From contig CM075860.1 of assembly GCA_037975125.1 (NCBI GenBank), forward strand, positions 45,419,673 through 45,483,672: 64,000 bases of DNA, read 5' to 3'. The stretch is from Latrodectus hesperus (Eukaryota; Arthropoda; Arachnida; Araneae; Theridiidae). Of the stretch, positions 17,600 through 29,375 are shown in pieces; the stretch's first letter is position 1; each line of letters begins with the position of its first letter. The position numbers and the translations under genes are program-made. Below the pieces are notes generated by a model, which ran no database searches, was not told the DNA's origin, and saw nothing but the letters and a program-made list of their open reading frames with translations.

Positions 17600-19170
17600 C
17601 TGCGGGGAGATTGAAGGAATCAGTTGTGGAACTGAAATGACTCAGTCGCCCTTTTAATCAGATTTACAAGAAGAAAGCAATCTTTTAAATGCGATGCACA
17701 AGAGGAGAACAGTATGAATGACACCAACACTGACAGCCTCACATTTGGAAGCTTCAGTCTACATCTGAGTAAGACATAAGTTTCTCCTAATACTTAACAT
17801 GTTTAGAACCTTTCACCCTTGAGGTCTTTCAAGCAGTAGAGGCAACTGTTTCTTCTCCTTAAGCTCGGATGACAACATAGGAACAAACTGTCACATTCTC
17901 TGTGCTTGAGATACTCGAATACAATATACAAACGGCAGCCCACTTGGCCCTGATTTCCAAGCAAGAAAACAAGGTACTTTCTTATAAATCTCAGCTTTGG
18001 AAGTCATCCCATGTATTAGGAGTCTGATCATCGAGATAAGTCTTACAAATGTCGTGAACTCTATCTACATTGAAATAACAACTTCATGATATTTATTCAT
18101 ATAGTTCATGCAGAAATTATGAGGAATCTGAATAGGTAAACTGTCTTTACTTATGCTTTGAAACCTTAGGATAATTTTAAAATTTGCTTGGAAACCTTCA
18201 AATAATGATAAGTTATAGCTTTTTAGTGATATTTCTTTACCATTGTCTTTACAATCATTTATAAGAATTGCATATGGGAAGCACATGTTAGCAGTAGCTT
18301 TAATATGGCTTAACCATTTCAGAAAGTGATAGAAAAGATGATGTATAATCAATCAGTAGGAAATTGGTAGAAATACCATCAGTGATGAAGCACTTTGCAG
18401 AATGCTCAGCCTTCGCATGTGTAAGCACTTTCTCCCAGTCATTCATTTGAGCGTCCATTCAACAAAACGACCATTTCCCGTGCATCAAGGAATGTTATGG
18501 ATGCTTTCCTCAAAAAACTAAATTAAGCACCTTTGAAAATGATGATTTGTGATAGCTGGAAAAGAATTGAACATTCTAAAGTGAAGCTTTACCAAGCGAC
18601 TGTTTCAAAGCGCTCAGACTACTGCACGTGAGTCTATAAATTTCCTATGACTGAACTTAATTTCCTCCATTCTGCTCTTCATTCCTCATAAGGCTTTTTA
18701 ACCTTGCATTGACCCTCCCAGAGATGACGAGGTGCAGATGCACTTTGGCTCACCCCACCGTGGTTGATGCAAATTAGGTGCCGGTTAACATACCTTTTTA
18801 AGATTTCAGACCATGATGTTCATGTTGATGAAGGCGTCGTTCTCACAAAAGGCAAGCGAGTTCCAACCCCTATCGTTAAAAGCGGCTGGAAAACGTGCGA
18901 CAGGTCATGGTCGTCATGTTCCCTGAGTAAAATAACACCTCTGGGGGTGTCTTCCGATTGACCCTTGCTTCTCTATGACGAAGACTCACACCCAGCAGAT
19001 GCCATGCGACTGAGTTGGGGCCGAGACTGGACTCGGTGCAGCGAAGCACTCCGGCGCTCACTCAATGAGAGTGAGATTCTCTGTTGCTCAGGGATCTCGC
19101 ACAATGCCTGCTCTCAATCATTGTCCTCCTACCTGTCATGTTGGCAATGCTGTTCACGATCCTATTTTTA
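17600..19170. other. upstream region with SINE debris
   Basis: Immediately upstream (on the minus strand) of the secreted-protein start lies a stretch with TTAAAAG and TTTCAGTT words about 25 bases apart near 17630-17660. This could be a core promoter, but an intron acceptor reading is equally possible. From about 18760 to 19170 the composition is GC-richer and the frames on both strands are short, which resembles old SINE or LINE material. The minus-strand frame 18065-18352 has no recognisable domain. Confidence 0.4.
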
Positions 19171-21353
19171 TTGGAAAGTTTGATTTCGTTTTGTCTCATA
19201 AGAATAATTGTCAACTGTCTCGCTTCAGAAGGAACGAAATTTATCTCATTTATTTTCTTTTATATAACAAAAGATAACATGCTTCGTTAACATTCAATAT
19301 TCACAATCTGCTGCTGTGGTGTGGAAAGGATGACACCAGCGTAGCTGTCGAACCCGTCCATGGACGTTGTTACTTTAGAAAAGGGCCTCTTCCTCTATGT
19401 AAGCAAGCGATATGTGCATCATTTGTTCATTGGATGGAGTATTAATATTTGTTCATTAGTTTAAATTTTTATAGCTGTTGACTGACAAGAAAGATAGGAT
19501 TAATAAAGCGTAATTAATCCTAAAGTTTGAAATGCATGTTCCTCTTATATAGTTAATCGAGAAAAATCCCTAAGGATAATGAATTGTAATTTAACACTAG
19601 CTCTTAAATTTTTATAAAGTGCCTTTGAGTTACTTGATTTGTTGGCAAAGTATTTTTTCTTAGCTTTATGTCTTGTAAATTGCTTTTTATTTCATAAATA
19701 GGGGGAATTGAACAGTCTCGCCAACATATCACAATCTCACTGCCAGGTATAATTCTAAATAATGAAATAATTCTGCTGGACTGCCAAAGAGATAAAGGAA
19801 TTTGGCCCTGTTTTAAGACTAAAACAATTTTTTGAAGACGCTTGGAAAATTCTAACATTCTCCTTTTCATTTTCTTTGGCGAAAATATGCGTAAGCAGTT
19901 GCAATGAAAGAAAATGGATAATTTATGTACCTCTGTTTATTTCCCAATAAGGCTCAAAATTGGCTCATTTACTGGTAGATTAAACTTGTTTGAGCGCTAT
20001 TACGAAATAAACATGTCGTGGTATCAATGTTCTTTTGTTGGAGTGGTGATGCGGAAAGAGGATGGTGCCAGCTCTGATGTCGAGCTCCTCACTTGATCGT
20101 GCCTCAAAATGGCGAAGTGATTAATATGTTTAGCGGCTTTTCGATCGTCAGAAATAAATAGCCAGAAACTTAAAGAAAAAAGAAAAAATGGCAAAAGAAG
20201 TACTGTTAAAAATTTTTACAAATTGATTTTTATTATTATATTTTTAAATAAAAATTTCGACTAAAAAAGACAAATATTTTTAATTTTTCTTTAAGAGTTA
20301 AAGTTGTTATCTTAAGAAGAAGGCATTTTATGGAATGAAAACCAAGAGACTTATCACAAAAGTTTGAAATGCAGTTTGAACTGTTATACAGTATTTAGCT
20401 ATCAGCTGCTATAGTTCCGTCTTATAAGGAACTGCAAAAATTTCAACATTTTGTGGTGAAAGTAACTGAATGAAAAAAGCACTGCATGCATAAAAAGATT
20501 TTGAAATGAAAAGTTGCAAAAAACAAGAGGGTTCCTTCAATAATTCAAAACCAGGAAGACAAGTGGCCAAATTTCTGGAGAAATCGCCATGTATTGTTTT
20601 CTTACAGTCTTTTCCTCTTCATTTTGTTTTGTAAGACTCTTACAAAATTAATATTATTTCTTTTAACGAAAAAATTTAGTAATATTAAATAAAAAGTGTC
20701 TTCAAATAGTTTAATTACAGTTCAAAGTATTTTTTTTATTTAAGAAATGTAGAAATAACTTCAAGTTCATGCGAAGTAATCCAAATTAAATAAAATGATA
20801 TTTTTCGATAGCATTTATTATTTGTTTATTTGCAGTCATTAAATCTAAATATTAAAGTGATTAGTATTCTTCTTCAATTTTTATAAATTTAAAATGAAAG
20901 TTATAGATTTTTTTTTACTTTCTTTGTTGATTCAATTAATAATCCTGTGTGAAAATTAATTTCTCTTTCATATTTATTTATAGCCATTTATAGTTGCACG
21001 GAATTTCATTCGATTTATTAATTAATGGAATACTTGCTTAAAAATTAAGTGAAAATAATATCATTTTAAATATAATTGAGTTTTGATGTCTCAAAAAATA
21101 TAATTCTTTCTTCTCAGGTATATAATACAAGAAAAATGTTAACGATAGCAACAAAGTGATGTAGATTTGACATAACCAAACATACGTGAACAAGACAGAC
21201 TAAAAATATATCAATATCTAAATCCACTTTATAATGCATATCAGTTGTGCTCAGATATATGTAAGAAAATTCTATGTAAAAATGCAATAAAATGTCTCAA
21301 TTTAGTTTACATAAAAATGAATCAGAAATACTTGTTTGATTCATGAAAAAATA
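19171..21353. other. non-coding spacer
   Basis: No gene could be supported. The minus-strand frame at 19604-19870 is unrecognised and lacks splice or domain support. Confidence 0.45.
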
Positions 21354-21710
21354 CTATTCGAAAAATATTTTATATAAGTTGTTATTGAGCATGATAGGGA
21401 AATGAAAAAAATATCCATTTGATTGAGCTTCCATTAAAATCATAAGGAAACAAATAAATACACTGACATAACAGGGATAATTCATTGCGATACACGCGGA
21501 AACAAATACGATTATTCTTTCCTGAAAAATGTTGAATACGAGAAGTGTTAAAATAAGGAAGATTAAGTAAATTTTCGAAACATAAATGTAACAGTTATCA
21601 CAGTCTGTTTTAGATATTCGTGCAAGATTAATAAAAAATATAATAAAACATATAATTATGAATATAAAGCCAAAAATATGAAGCTTAATTAAAAAATCAA
21701 GGATAATCAA
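21354..21710 (-). other. hydrophobic open frame, possible membrane-protein exon
   Basis: A 118-codon minus-strand frame contains about three hydrophobic segments (LHIFGFIFIIICFIIFFINL, IYLIFLILTLLVFNIF and YPCYVSVFICFLMILM), separated by short polar stretches with Cys and charged residues. An acceptor-like ATTTTTCAG precedes ERIIVFVSACIAMNYPC. The layout is reminiscent of arthropod gustatory-receptor exons. However, AT-rich DNA readily produces Phe/Ile/Leu-rich frames by chance and no diagnostic motif is visible. It is listed as a candidate only. Confidence 0.22.
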
Positions 21711-23084
21711 AATAAAATGTCAAGTAAATTCATGTAAAAAAATTTTCAAATTGAAGAAAACAAAAAAGACTGAAAATTATATAATAAAACACAGTAAAAT
21801 CATGCAATATAAAAATTGAAATTACTTAGGATTTACTATTTAAAAAATAGGCAAACTACTTAGCATCATTTATTTTATATAGTTTTCTCATTAAATTACT
21901 CACAATTTTCTATTCTCAACTCTTTTACTTTTGGGAGGGTTTTCGCTAAACTAAACAGTTAAACACAATAAAAAATAATGTAAAGAAATCAGTAAAATGA
22001 GAAATAAGAATATTCAGTTACTTTTTTAGCGTAGAAGAGTTCCGTTGGCAACAGTAGATCCCAGCAGACGACTTCTCACTACTTGCTGCTGCGAGGTATT
22101 TATGCTGTTACCAAAGCCCATTAAGTCAGCTCGATTGCGTGACCGTTTATCGCACATTCTTGGAGTCCGGGTATTTCTGCTGAAAGAATATTTTATGCCA
22201 TTTTGGACACTGGGTATTGTTTCTGGCTTAGATTAGCATAATTCTCGTTGGAAAAGAAAGCTACATGGAGACAAACAAGTAGATTTTCGGGGAATATTCC
22301 ATCCATTTGAAAAGCACTTGGAAAAACTCCTCAAAACACTTTGCACTACTCTGGAAGAAAAGAAAAAAGAAAAAGAAACTCCCCGCGCGCGTATCCCGAG
22401 GTGTAAATGAGGAGGCAGAACAATGGGAATTGCAATGGAAATTGTGAAATTTTGTATTCATGTTTGGGAGCAGAATTCTCTAAATGACTTACTATATGAT
22501 TTTCTAGTAAGTGGTTTCTTGTCAGTAAACGGCAAATTATATTGGGTGAAAGGATAATAAATAAGTAATTTTTTTCCAGATTTAATATTGTTTTGTTTTA
22601 CTCAATTGACATAATTTACTTTACACTTCTGTTCAAGGCACGAAGAAAAGCCTTTTTGTTTTGTGAAAGATGTTTTCCTTTAGAACTTCGTTCAAGTCCC
22701 TCATATAATAAAAGATTTCATTCCTATTTCCAATCTCTAAATTATTCACACAACAAATTTTAGGGAAGAAACTTTAGTAAAACTCCTTAATTTGAATAAA
22801 ATATTTCTTATATAGAAGTTATCGGTGCTTTATGAAAAAAAAAATACTGCAAGAAGGAGTATTTCTCAGTTTAAATAAATAATTTTCAATATTAATAAAT
22901 TGCGTATAATAATATTGAAATACATGAGATATTCATCTGAATGTATAAAAGAATGTTTTTTAAAAATAGTATGCAACTAACTTTAGAGAAAAAATCATTT
23001 ATGAAATTACATCACTTTGCATGAAAAGAAATTTATCAATTTTAAACAAAATTGAAACAGGTAAGGATAAAAAAGACATTTTTG
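21711..23084. other. non-coding spacer
   Basis: Frames at 22045-22236 (+) and 22261-22461 (-) are unrecognised. A GC-richer patch near 22030-22450 may be repeat-derived. Confidence 0.4.
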
Positions 23085-23345
23085 AAGGTCTATGGGGACA
23101 AGTGTCATTCTCGTGACAGAGAGGTCGCAGTATCTCTGACCCAGACGAATACCTTCCTACTGAGGGGGCTTACGGATGTCAAAACTTCCCTGTCGTCCAG
23201 TATCCCTCCTCCAGAATAGCGTGGCGTGGGGAATGTCAACTCAGGAGTCGACTACCTCACTTGAAAGTGGCGGGAAATTACGAAGCAGTTGATTGTGTTT
23301 GGCAGATTGAGTCGGTAGAAATGAGAGCGAAAAGCATATTGTAAT
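23085..23345 (+). repeat. GC-rich unclassified repeat-like patch
   Basis: A compact 260-bp island of balanced composition sits in AT-rich DNA and ends in GTAATAAATTTAATA. There is no long open frame, A/B box pair or target duplication. It looks like a fragment of a non-LTR untranslated region or another dispersed repeat. Confidence 0.3.
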
Positions 23346-23535
23346 AAATTTAATAAGATTCGAGAAGGAATTGTACTGAGAGATTGTCTCTTCATGCACA
23401 AAATAAAACGAAAAAATCAAACCAATCTCTTAGTCTATAGTTATTCAAGAGTATTATTGAAAACATACTTCAAATCCTAGCTCACGGTATTACAATATAC
23501 AAACTATTGAGGCAGACAAAAGTAAAATGATTTGT

Positions 23536-23611
23536 GCTTTAAAAAAAGTACCAAAAAATACTATACATTATAAAAAAAACTATGTACAGTATTTTTTGGT
23601 GCTTTTAAAGC
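23536..23611. repeat. 76-nt foldback, miRNA-precursor-sized
   Basis: The left arm 23536-23568 (GCTTTAAAA, then GTACCAAAAAATACT, then ATACAT) pairs with the right arm 23582-23611 (ATGTACAGTATTTTTTGGTG, then CTTTTAAAGC). There is one A-C mismatch, one G-U pair and a 3-base bulge around a 13-nt loop. The size and near-continuous stem fit a pre-miRNA or a minimal foldback element. Neither is proved. Confidence 0.7.
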
Positions 23612-23799
23612 CCGAATCACACACACTCTTAGATTGACTAAGTGATACTGAATCGATTGAATTTAAAATTGTCCAATTGACTCTATGTACATTTTTATGA
23701 AGTGGTGATGAAAATACTTCTGTATATGAAGGTTAAGCTTCTATAAATATGACAGCAATAGAATGAATAGTTTTCAATGGATAAATACAAATACCTTAA

Positions 23800-24037
23800 T
23801 AATGGAGCTGCCGGTAGCCTAATAAGAGGACACGCCTGTTCAGGCCGAAATCTTCCGAGTTCAATCCCAGCCACTATTGAACAACGGATGATGAATGTTT
23901 CGCATCTGACCTCTGCATAGACGTCTCTCTTGATGGGTGCTTCGGAGTCCTTCCGGGTTTCCTCCGTTGAAACACGTGAATGCGGCCCGCCACTTACGAA
24001 AAGTTCTCTCCGAACGGAATTTGCGTCTTGGATGTTC
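23800..24037 (+). mobile_element. tRNA-derived SINE with target duplication
   Basis: The 238-bp segment has a pol III A box (TAGCCTAATAAG) and a perfect B box (GTTCAATCC) near its 5' end. It is flanked by AAATACCTTAA at 23789-23799 and again at 24038-24048. The composition is much more balanced than the neighbours. The remaining ~170 bp is the family-specific body. Open frames on its minus strand are not genes. Confidence 0.75.
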
Positions 24038-24469
24038 AAATACCTTAAAATGGGCTTTCAAGCAGTCCACTAGGTGGTGTCCAAATACTCAATAATTATT
24101 GGGATATTTTGGAATGGCTGAAATGTTTCCAAACATTTGATTGAAACTCTAGGAGTAGGTGCAAGAAAATGAATAGAAAAATAAATTTTTTTAATTTTAA
24201 TATTTAAAAGAAATATAAATTTTGATTCTAATTATATTAAAAGTACTTTACTTTTATTTTTATATTATGTAAACAAATGCTTTCACTTAGGGTCACTTCC
24301 ACTGAAACCAAAACCAATTGCTACGTTTCTTGCTTTTATGAAGCAAATTTATTTAGTAATTGTGAGTTTGTTTCGCATTTATTGAGTTTAGTTTTGACAT
24401 TTACTATAAAATTATATATTCCCGTAATAATATGCTTTGATTTAATAATCACACAAAGTTGTTAGGGAC

Positions 24470-26020
24470 ATGTTGTTACGAAATGTGAGACAGAAATAAA
24501 AAGCGACAATGTTGACGAGGAAAGTGTTTCGGATTTTAAAGCTAAAATAGACCCTTCTGAGTATATGAAAATTTTTGAATGGAACCCATTCTATAAATGA
24601 AATAATTTATCTTTCAATCCTTTGTGACGCTTTGCAACAATCCGTATTATCCAAAAACTGTAAAAATGCTAGCATCTCAGTCAACATCTCAAAACATGTG
24701 CAGTCTTGCAAGAAAACTTTCCCTTTTCTGAGAAAACTGAAATTTTTCCACGCTATTTTTAAGCACAAAATATGTCAATAAAAACTGTAATGGCGAGGAT
24801 GTTAATGTGTACAATGTAAATACAAGACTAATGTATGCATTGGGAAATGAAAGCCTGCGGCAAAAATATTTTCTGGAGTTATGAACTTGCCTCCTCCATC
24901 CCATAATTCAGTGAAGAATGTAATGGATTAAATTGTGCTATTAGGAATGCTGCAGAAGAAAGTATGAATGCTGCTTCAAAATAGCAAATCAAATGTCCTG
25001 TGACATTCGATGGAACGTGGCAAAAACTTCGACACACTTCTCTGAATGGTGTTATTATCACAAGTGTTGATACTGGTAAAGTTGTAGACGCAGAAGTATT
25101 GACAAGATTTTACAAACGCAAAGATAAAAAGAACCATGAAGGAAATTGTCAAGTCCGTCACTATGGTGATAGTGGAATTGTGGAAGTTTTTGGAGCCTGT
25201 CAATTTAAGATTTCGTCTTTAGGAATTACAGCATGGATTACGATATGTAAAGTTATTATGTGATGTTGATTCTAGAGCCTATAAAGCTGTTAAAGAAGAC
25301 AAACTGTATGGGATTGTTGTTATTGAAAAATTAGAATGCATAGGTCATGTTGAGAAAGAGATGGAAACACGGCTTAGATGCAAAGCATGAAGGACTAAAT
25401 CAGCTGACAATAAAGGATTAGACGGATACGTGCAATCAACTAACTCTGTAACTGATTGACTGCAATTGTATTGCACAGATTCGCTGTCCAAAAAATGTCA
25501 ACACTCTTCCTGCTGTGGAGTAAGCTGTTTTGGAGAGGTTTTTCCACAAAGCGTCAACTAATGAAAATCCCCAACAGGATTCTTGTCCTAATGTTAAAGA
25601 CAGATGATGTGGGCATGACAAAGCTGTTTTAAGTTTTAGCAAATGAATAATTGCATGTTAGATGCTTTCATGCCAAAATGCAAAATAGTAATGAAGGTTT
25701 CAATAGGCTCTTGTGAACTGTGGTCGAGGATTCTTAAAATATTTTTGTACAGCTAGAAACTTTAAAAATTGGTGTATATAAAGATATATCTTCATTTAAC
25801 AATGGCAATATCTCAAAACCCAAAGTTTTATTATATTTAGGAATCCACTCTGATTTATACACTTTTAGAGCTACGATGTTAACAGATCGAGTTCATATAT
25901 AAAAGACAACTATGGTATAAAACTGAAATTTGTAAAAGTTAGGAAAAGAAGAAGACATAAAAAATGTGGAACGGAAGATGATCTAGCAGATAAATCAGAT
26001 AATCTCAATTATACAACTGT
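24470..26020 (+). pseudogene. Mutator-like transposase pseudogene
   Basis: Scattered blocks in shifting frames match the arthropod Mutator-like transposase family. In order they are VNTRLMYAL near 24805; MNLPPPSHNSVKN; VTFDGTWQKLRHTSLNGV near 25005 (first catalytic Asp); HGLRYVKLLCDVDSRAYKAV near 25232 (second acidic motif, normally GDGDS); LYGIVVIEKLECIGHVEKEM (with the C-x2-H signature) near 25303; and a C-terminal TLKIGVYKDISSFNNGN near 25758. Several frameshifts and stops break the frame, so it is dead. The longest open piece is 87 codons at 25000-25263. Terminal inverted repeats were not located, so the element's limits are approximate. Confidence 0.75.
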
Positions 26021-26490
26021 ATATATTAATTATGTATGTATATATACAATGTATTAATTATGAACAATTTTCATGTTAAATGTTTTTCTCAAAATGTGAG
26101 TTTTTTACTTAATAAGTAACATTTTCAGCAAAAGTACTTAATTAAACATGTTAAAACTTAGCATACTTCCCAAATAAGTTATTTTACATATTTAAACTAT
26201 AAAACCTTTTCTAAATCTTTTTCTTAAAATTTATAATTTTAAATGTTTTAAAATTGTATCGATGTAATTAAAAATATGTGTTTGAATAGTTAATTTTTTA
26301 AAAATAAACAATAAAACAAAATAATGCTTTGGTTAAATTGTGTACAAATGTGTATTTAATCATGAAAAAGAGAATCAAACAATTTTGTTCAACAGTTATT
26401 TTTTAAGTGTTCCCTAAACAGAGGATACTTTAACATTATCGGTATTGGAATTAGGGGCAACCTACCCTCTTGTATGTTTATATATACATA

Positions 26491-27523
26491 CAAGCTGACC
26501 CAGTTGCAGTGGCTGAGTTTTTAAAATACATTGAATCAATTTTTTACTAATTCTTGGGTTCAATCAAATTAATATTTTCAAAAAAATTTAGAATAGGTTC
26601 ATTCATAGGAGATTAAAAATAAAACGTTTCACCAAAATTTAATAATAATAGGTAAAGTATCGAAATTTTGAAATTAAGCACAAATCAACATATACTTTCT
26701 GAATTTACATTTTACTCATCTTATATTAAATTATAGTTTGTAATCAGTGACTTACTTATAAAATATACTATATAAATTAAAGACATCTAAAAATAAATTG
26801 TTATAAATGAGGTAGATAACATTGACATCGAACTATTATTATTTTAATTTTAAATTATATTAAAACTAAAAATTTTTTCCGCGACATTATACTGAAATAA
26901 AAAAAATTAAAAGAATTTATCATTTGAATAAATAAATTAAATCAAAATGTTCTACTGAATAAATTAATAATTATCAAATTATAAAATAAAAATAAAAAAT
27001 AGTAAAAGGCTATCAAGAAATACTTACATATTTTCGAGGTGGTATGAAAATTAGTAGAGAAAAACAGTAATAAATAAAATTTTATTTTACTATTTATAAT
27101 ATTAAAAATATTCAAACTGAATACTGCACAATAATAACACAATACAAAGTATAATTATGAAAATGATTCACGAAAAATTGTTATAGTATCATTATACATC
27201 ATGAAAATATATGTAAATTCTATATTTAACCACGCGCTTGCGCGCGCACGATAATTTTCTCGAAGATGGTATTATCTAGAAAAATAAACACGTCGCCATC
27301 TGCCGAATGCCTGTGCAACTTAGATGCTAAACCGCCAGATAACCATAACCGGAACTTACAGAACTAACCAAAAAAATAAAAAAAAATTTAGGGGGATGAA
27401 AAATAGATGTTGGCCGATTCTCATAGATACCGGATAAGCACAAAAAAGTTCATCAAAATCGATCAAGCCGTTTCGGAGGAGTATGGCAACGAAAACTGTG
27501 ACACGAGAATTTTATATATTAGA
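26491..27523 (-). mobile_element. Helitron-like non-autonomous element, copy 2
   Basis: Read on the minus strand it starts TCTAATATATAAAATTCTCG at 27523, preceded by A, and ends CAGCTTG at 26491, followed by T. That is the A/T placement expected of a Helitron. The central ~900 bp (including GCGCGCGCAAGCGCGTGG near 27250) is nearly identical to copy 1, implying recent spread. Relative to copy 1 the 3' hairpin has lost the seven bases containing its second arm. No protein is encoded. Confidence 0.62.
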
Positions 27524-27539
27524 TATATCATCGAATTTT

Positions 27540-27715
27540 TTTCCACTAAGAGTCTCATCTTTTATTCTTGCTTTCGGTTCAACTGTTCGGGAGCTCGAGT
27601 CCTGTTTTTGGGCTTTGTGTTTTCAGGAGTTCAAAATCCATTTTAAATTGTACGCCTCGATCTGATTAGTCCTTTTGTACAAAAAGTGATCCTTTAGCGA
27701 CGAACAAATATTTCT
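27540..27715 (+). mobile_element. SINE relic (family shared with 53155-53335)
   Basis: The words CGGTTCAACTG, TCGGGAGCTCGAGTCC and AAAAAGTGATCC run in the same order as CGGTTCAACAG, TCGTGAGTTCAAATCTC and AAAAAGTGACCG in the copy near 53200. The GAGCTCGAGTCC stretch is a decayed B box. The ends are not determined. Confidence 0.5.
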
Positions 27716-27769
27716 TGAATACCACGTTGTGGTGTGGGTGACGACCCAAGACATTTTAATGTCCACTGA

Positions 27770-28010
27770 CTAATTGCCTACCGAGGGAATTTTTATGGAT
27801 AGTGGGTTGTATTCACACGTCACAAGGGAGAAAACCTGGAAAGCTCTTAAACACTTTCCCAAACATATGTGAAGAAGAACTCCCAAACATACTGAAAGCA
27901 GAAGCGCAGGCTCCATCTCTCGTTGTTCAACAGCGAGTGGGATGGAACCGAGTAACTCATACTGCAATGCTCTTCCTTAACCACCAAATTCTGGTCCAAG
28001 GCACTTGAAT
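27770..28010 (-). mobile_element. tRNA-derived SINE relic
   Basis: On the minus strand an A-box-like TGGTTAAGGAAG is followed about 40 bases later by a B-box-like GGTTCCATCCC. A body follows with GTGTGAATACAACCCACTATCC, a module found in other relics here. The frames it opens on both strands are not genes. Confidence 0.5.
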
Positions 28011-28189
28011 TTCCACTGCATGAGGCATTCCTGGATGCCTTTTGGTAATCTCATTCCCCATATGAGGAAAATTCCCAAGGAACTCAAAGAGACTGAAATC
28101 CGTGCCATAATTAGAGCAACAATGATTCTCTATTGATCAACAATGACTGAAATTGAACTGAAGATCCTTGATTCGGAAGAATTCTAGGA

Positions 28190-28520
28190 TACAGGGAATC
28201 TGGTCTCAAACTGAACACTGCTTTGGAATCCCCTTTGAATGCGCGCAGTGGGCATTCTCAGTCACACACTGTGTGGAGTTGAAAAGGAAAGCTGGAAGCT
28301 CTTGGAACGTATTTTTAAGTATCCACTTTGCATACTTGCATATCGGGAGGATTTTCCATTCACGGTGGGCTATTTGGCACATGGGAAGATACCTGGGAAT
28401 CACCCAAGCATCCCTTCGGCAGTTGTCCATGCAGAAGAGCAGCATCCGGCCTGGGTTGTTCGACAGTGCCTGGGATGGAACTCGTGACCTCTTTCTCAGA
28501 AGAGGTGCATATTTTTAAGG
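28190..28520 (-). mobile_element. tRNA-derived SINE relic
   Basis: The minus strand has a B-box-like GAGTTCCATCCCAGGC followed by a body resembling the 27770-28010 copy (TTCCCATGTGCCAAATAGCC, CAAAGTGGATACTT). Several overlapping open frames here have no protein logic. Confidence 0.5.
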
Positions 28521-28639
28521 AGGCGTACGGAAGTCTCTTTGAACCTGAATGTTGAGCAACCTAAGACAGTGGTAAAGAATCTTTAATGTACCTAAATTGC
28601 CTTTCGGGGATATCTTTCATGGGTAATAGGCATTTCTTG

Positions 28640-28770
28640 TGCTGCAATGAGTGTCTCTCCTAAACACCCACCCCGACAGACGCACTGTGCCATCCATTTT
28701 CTCTGGCTCTGCAATGGCTGGAATCGAATCGAGAACATTCTGTTGAGATGTCCAACTAATGGTCAATGGG
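28640..28770 (-). mobile_element. SINE relic
   Basis: The minus strand carries CTCGATTCGATTCCAGCC, a near-consensus B box, followed by GC-rich SINE-like sequence. It is truncated and the limits are uncertain. Confidence 0.4.
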
Positions 28771-28809
28771 AATGCATTTAACCGCTGAAATATTCTTCAT
28801 GTGAAAATA

Positions 28810-29375
28810 AATCTTTCATAGTCCTTAATCCATTTAAATATGATTCAAAAAATATATTTCATATATCATACAAAATATATTTATACAAATTTGAGGTGAA
28901 GATTTAGTTGTTGTTGTTGTTGCATGCCCCCGAGGTCAGCAGCTCTAGACCAGGACCATGAGCGCGTACACATTCAAAAAGTCCAGCACCATAAGTGGAT
29001 TCTCCATCAGATCTCTCCCGGAGAGACCAAGGCATTGAAGAATATGTTCAGGAGAGGCTGGTCCATTTAAACACTTGGAGAAAATTTCGAACTTCTTCGT
29101 ATCCTCGACGAATTTCAAGTTACTAAGATGGTCATGAATGGGGAAGGGTTGCAGCCTCCGTTGGTCCACAAGACTGGAGCGCCCAAAGAAGGAGGACTGA
29201 CTAAGCTCCTTAGCCCCATAAACTTTAGCTAAGCAAATTGGAGTGGCCTTCACGCCTTGGGTGACCCTACCAGAAGAAGAATCTCCCGACGTACTTCGCC
29301 CACTCCGCCCAGGAACACCCCCTCGCCGGCAAGAAGATTTAGTAACGACATCTATTGACAACAATTAGAGATATC
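28810..29375 (+). repeat. diverged repeat interrupted by the 424-bp LINE
   Basis: The sequence on either side of the LINE (CTTTCATAGTCCTTA, then AAATTTGAGGTGAAGATTTAG before it, and CGACATCTATTGACAACA after it) parallels the uninterrupted segment at 30160-30290. Confidence 0.5.
28909..29332 (-). mobile_element. 424-bp 5'-truncated LINE tail with target duplication
   Basis: GAAGATTTAGT at 28898-28908 is repeated at 29333-29343. On the minus strand the insert ends in a CAAC-type tail (ATGC followed by CAACAACAACAAC). It contains the last ~130 codons of an open frame (to 28945) that includes LQPFPIHDHLSNLKFVEDTK, KFEIFSKCLNGPASPEHILQ and MVLDFLNVYALMVLV. The C-x7-H-x3-C spacing is a degenerate C-terminal zinc motif like that after RNase H in several arthropod LINEs. 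It is a classic dead-on-arrival 3' end. The 139-codon frame drawn through it starts in flanking DNA and is not a gene. Confidence 0.78.

Noticed and set aside
23695..24070. Two overlapping minus-strand frames of 114 and 69 codons
   Set aside because: They are antisense to a SINE with clear A/B boxes and target duplications.
28945..29364. 139-codon frame as a complete gene
   Set aside because: Its start lies in flanking DNA beyond the target duplication. Only the downstream part is LINE coding sequence.
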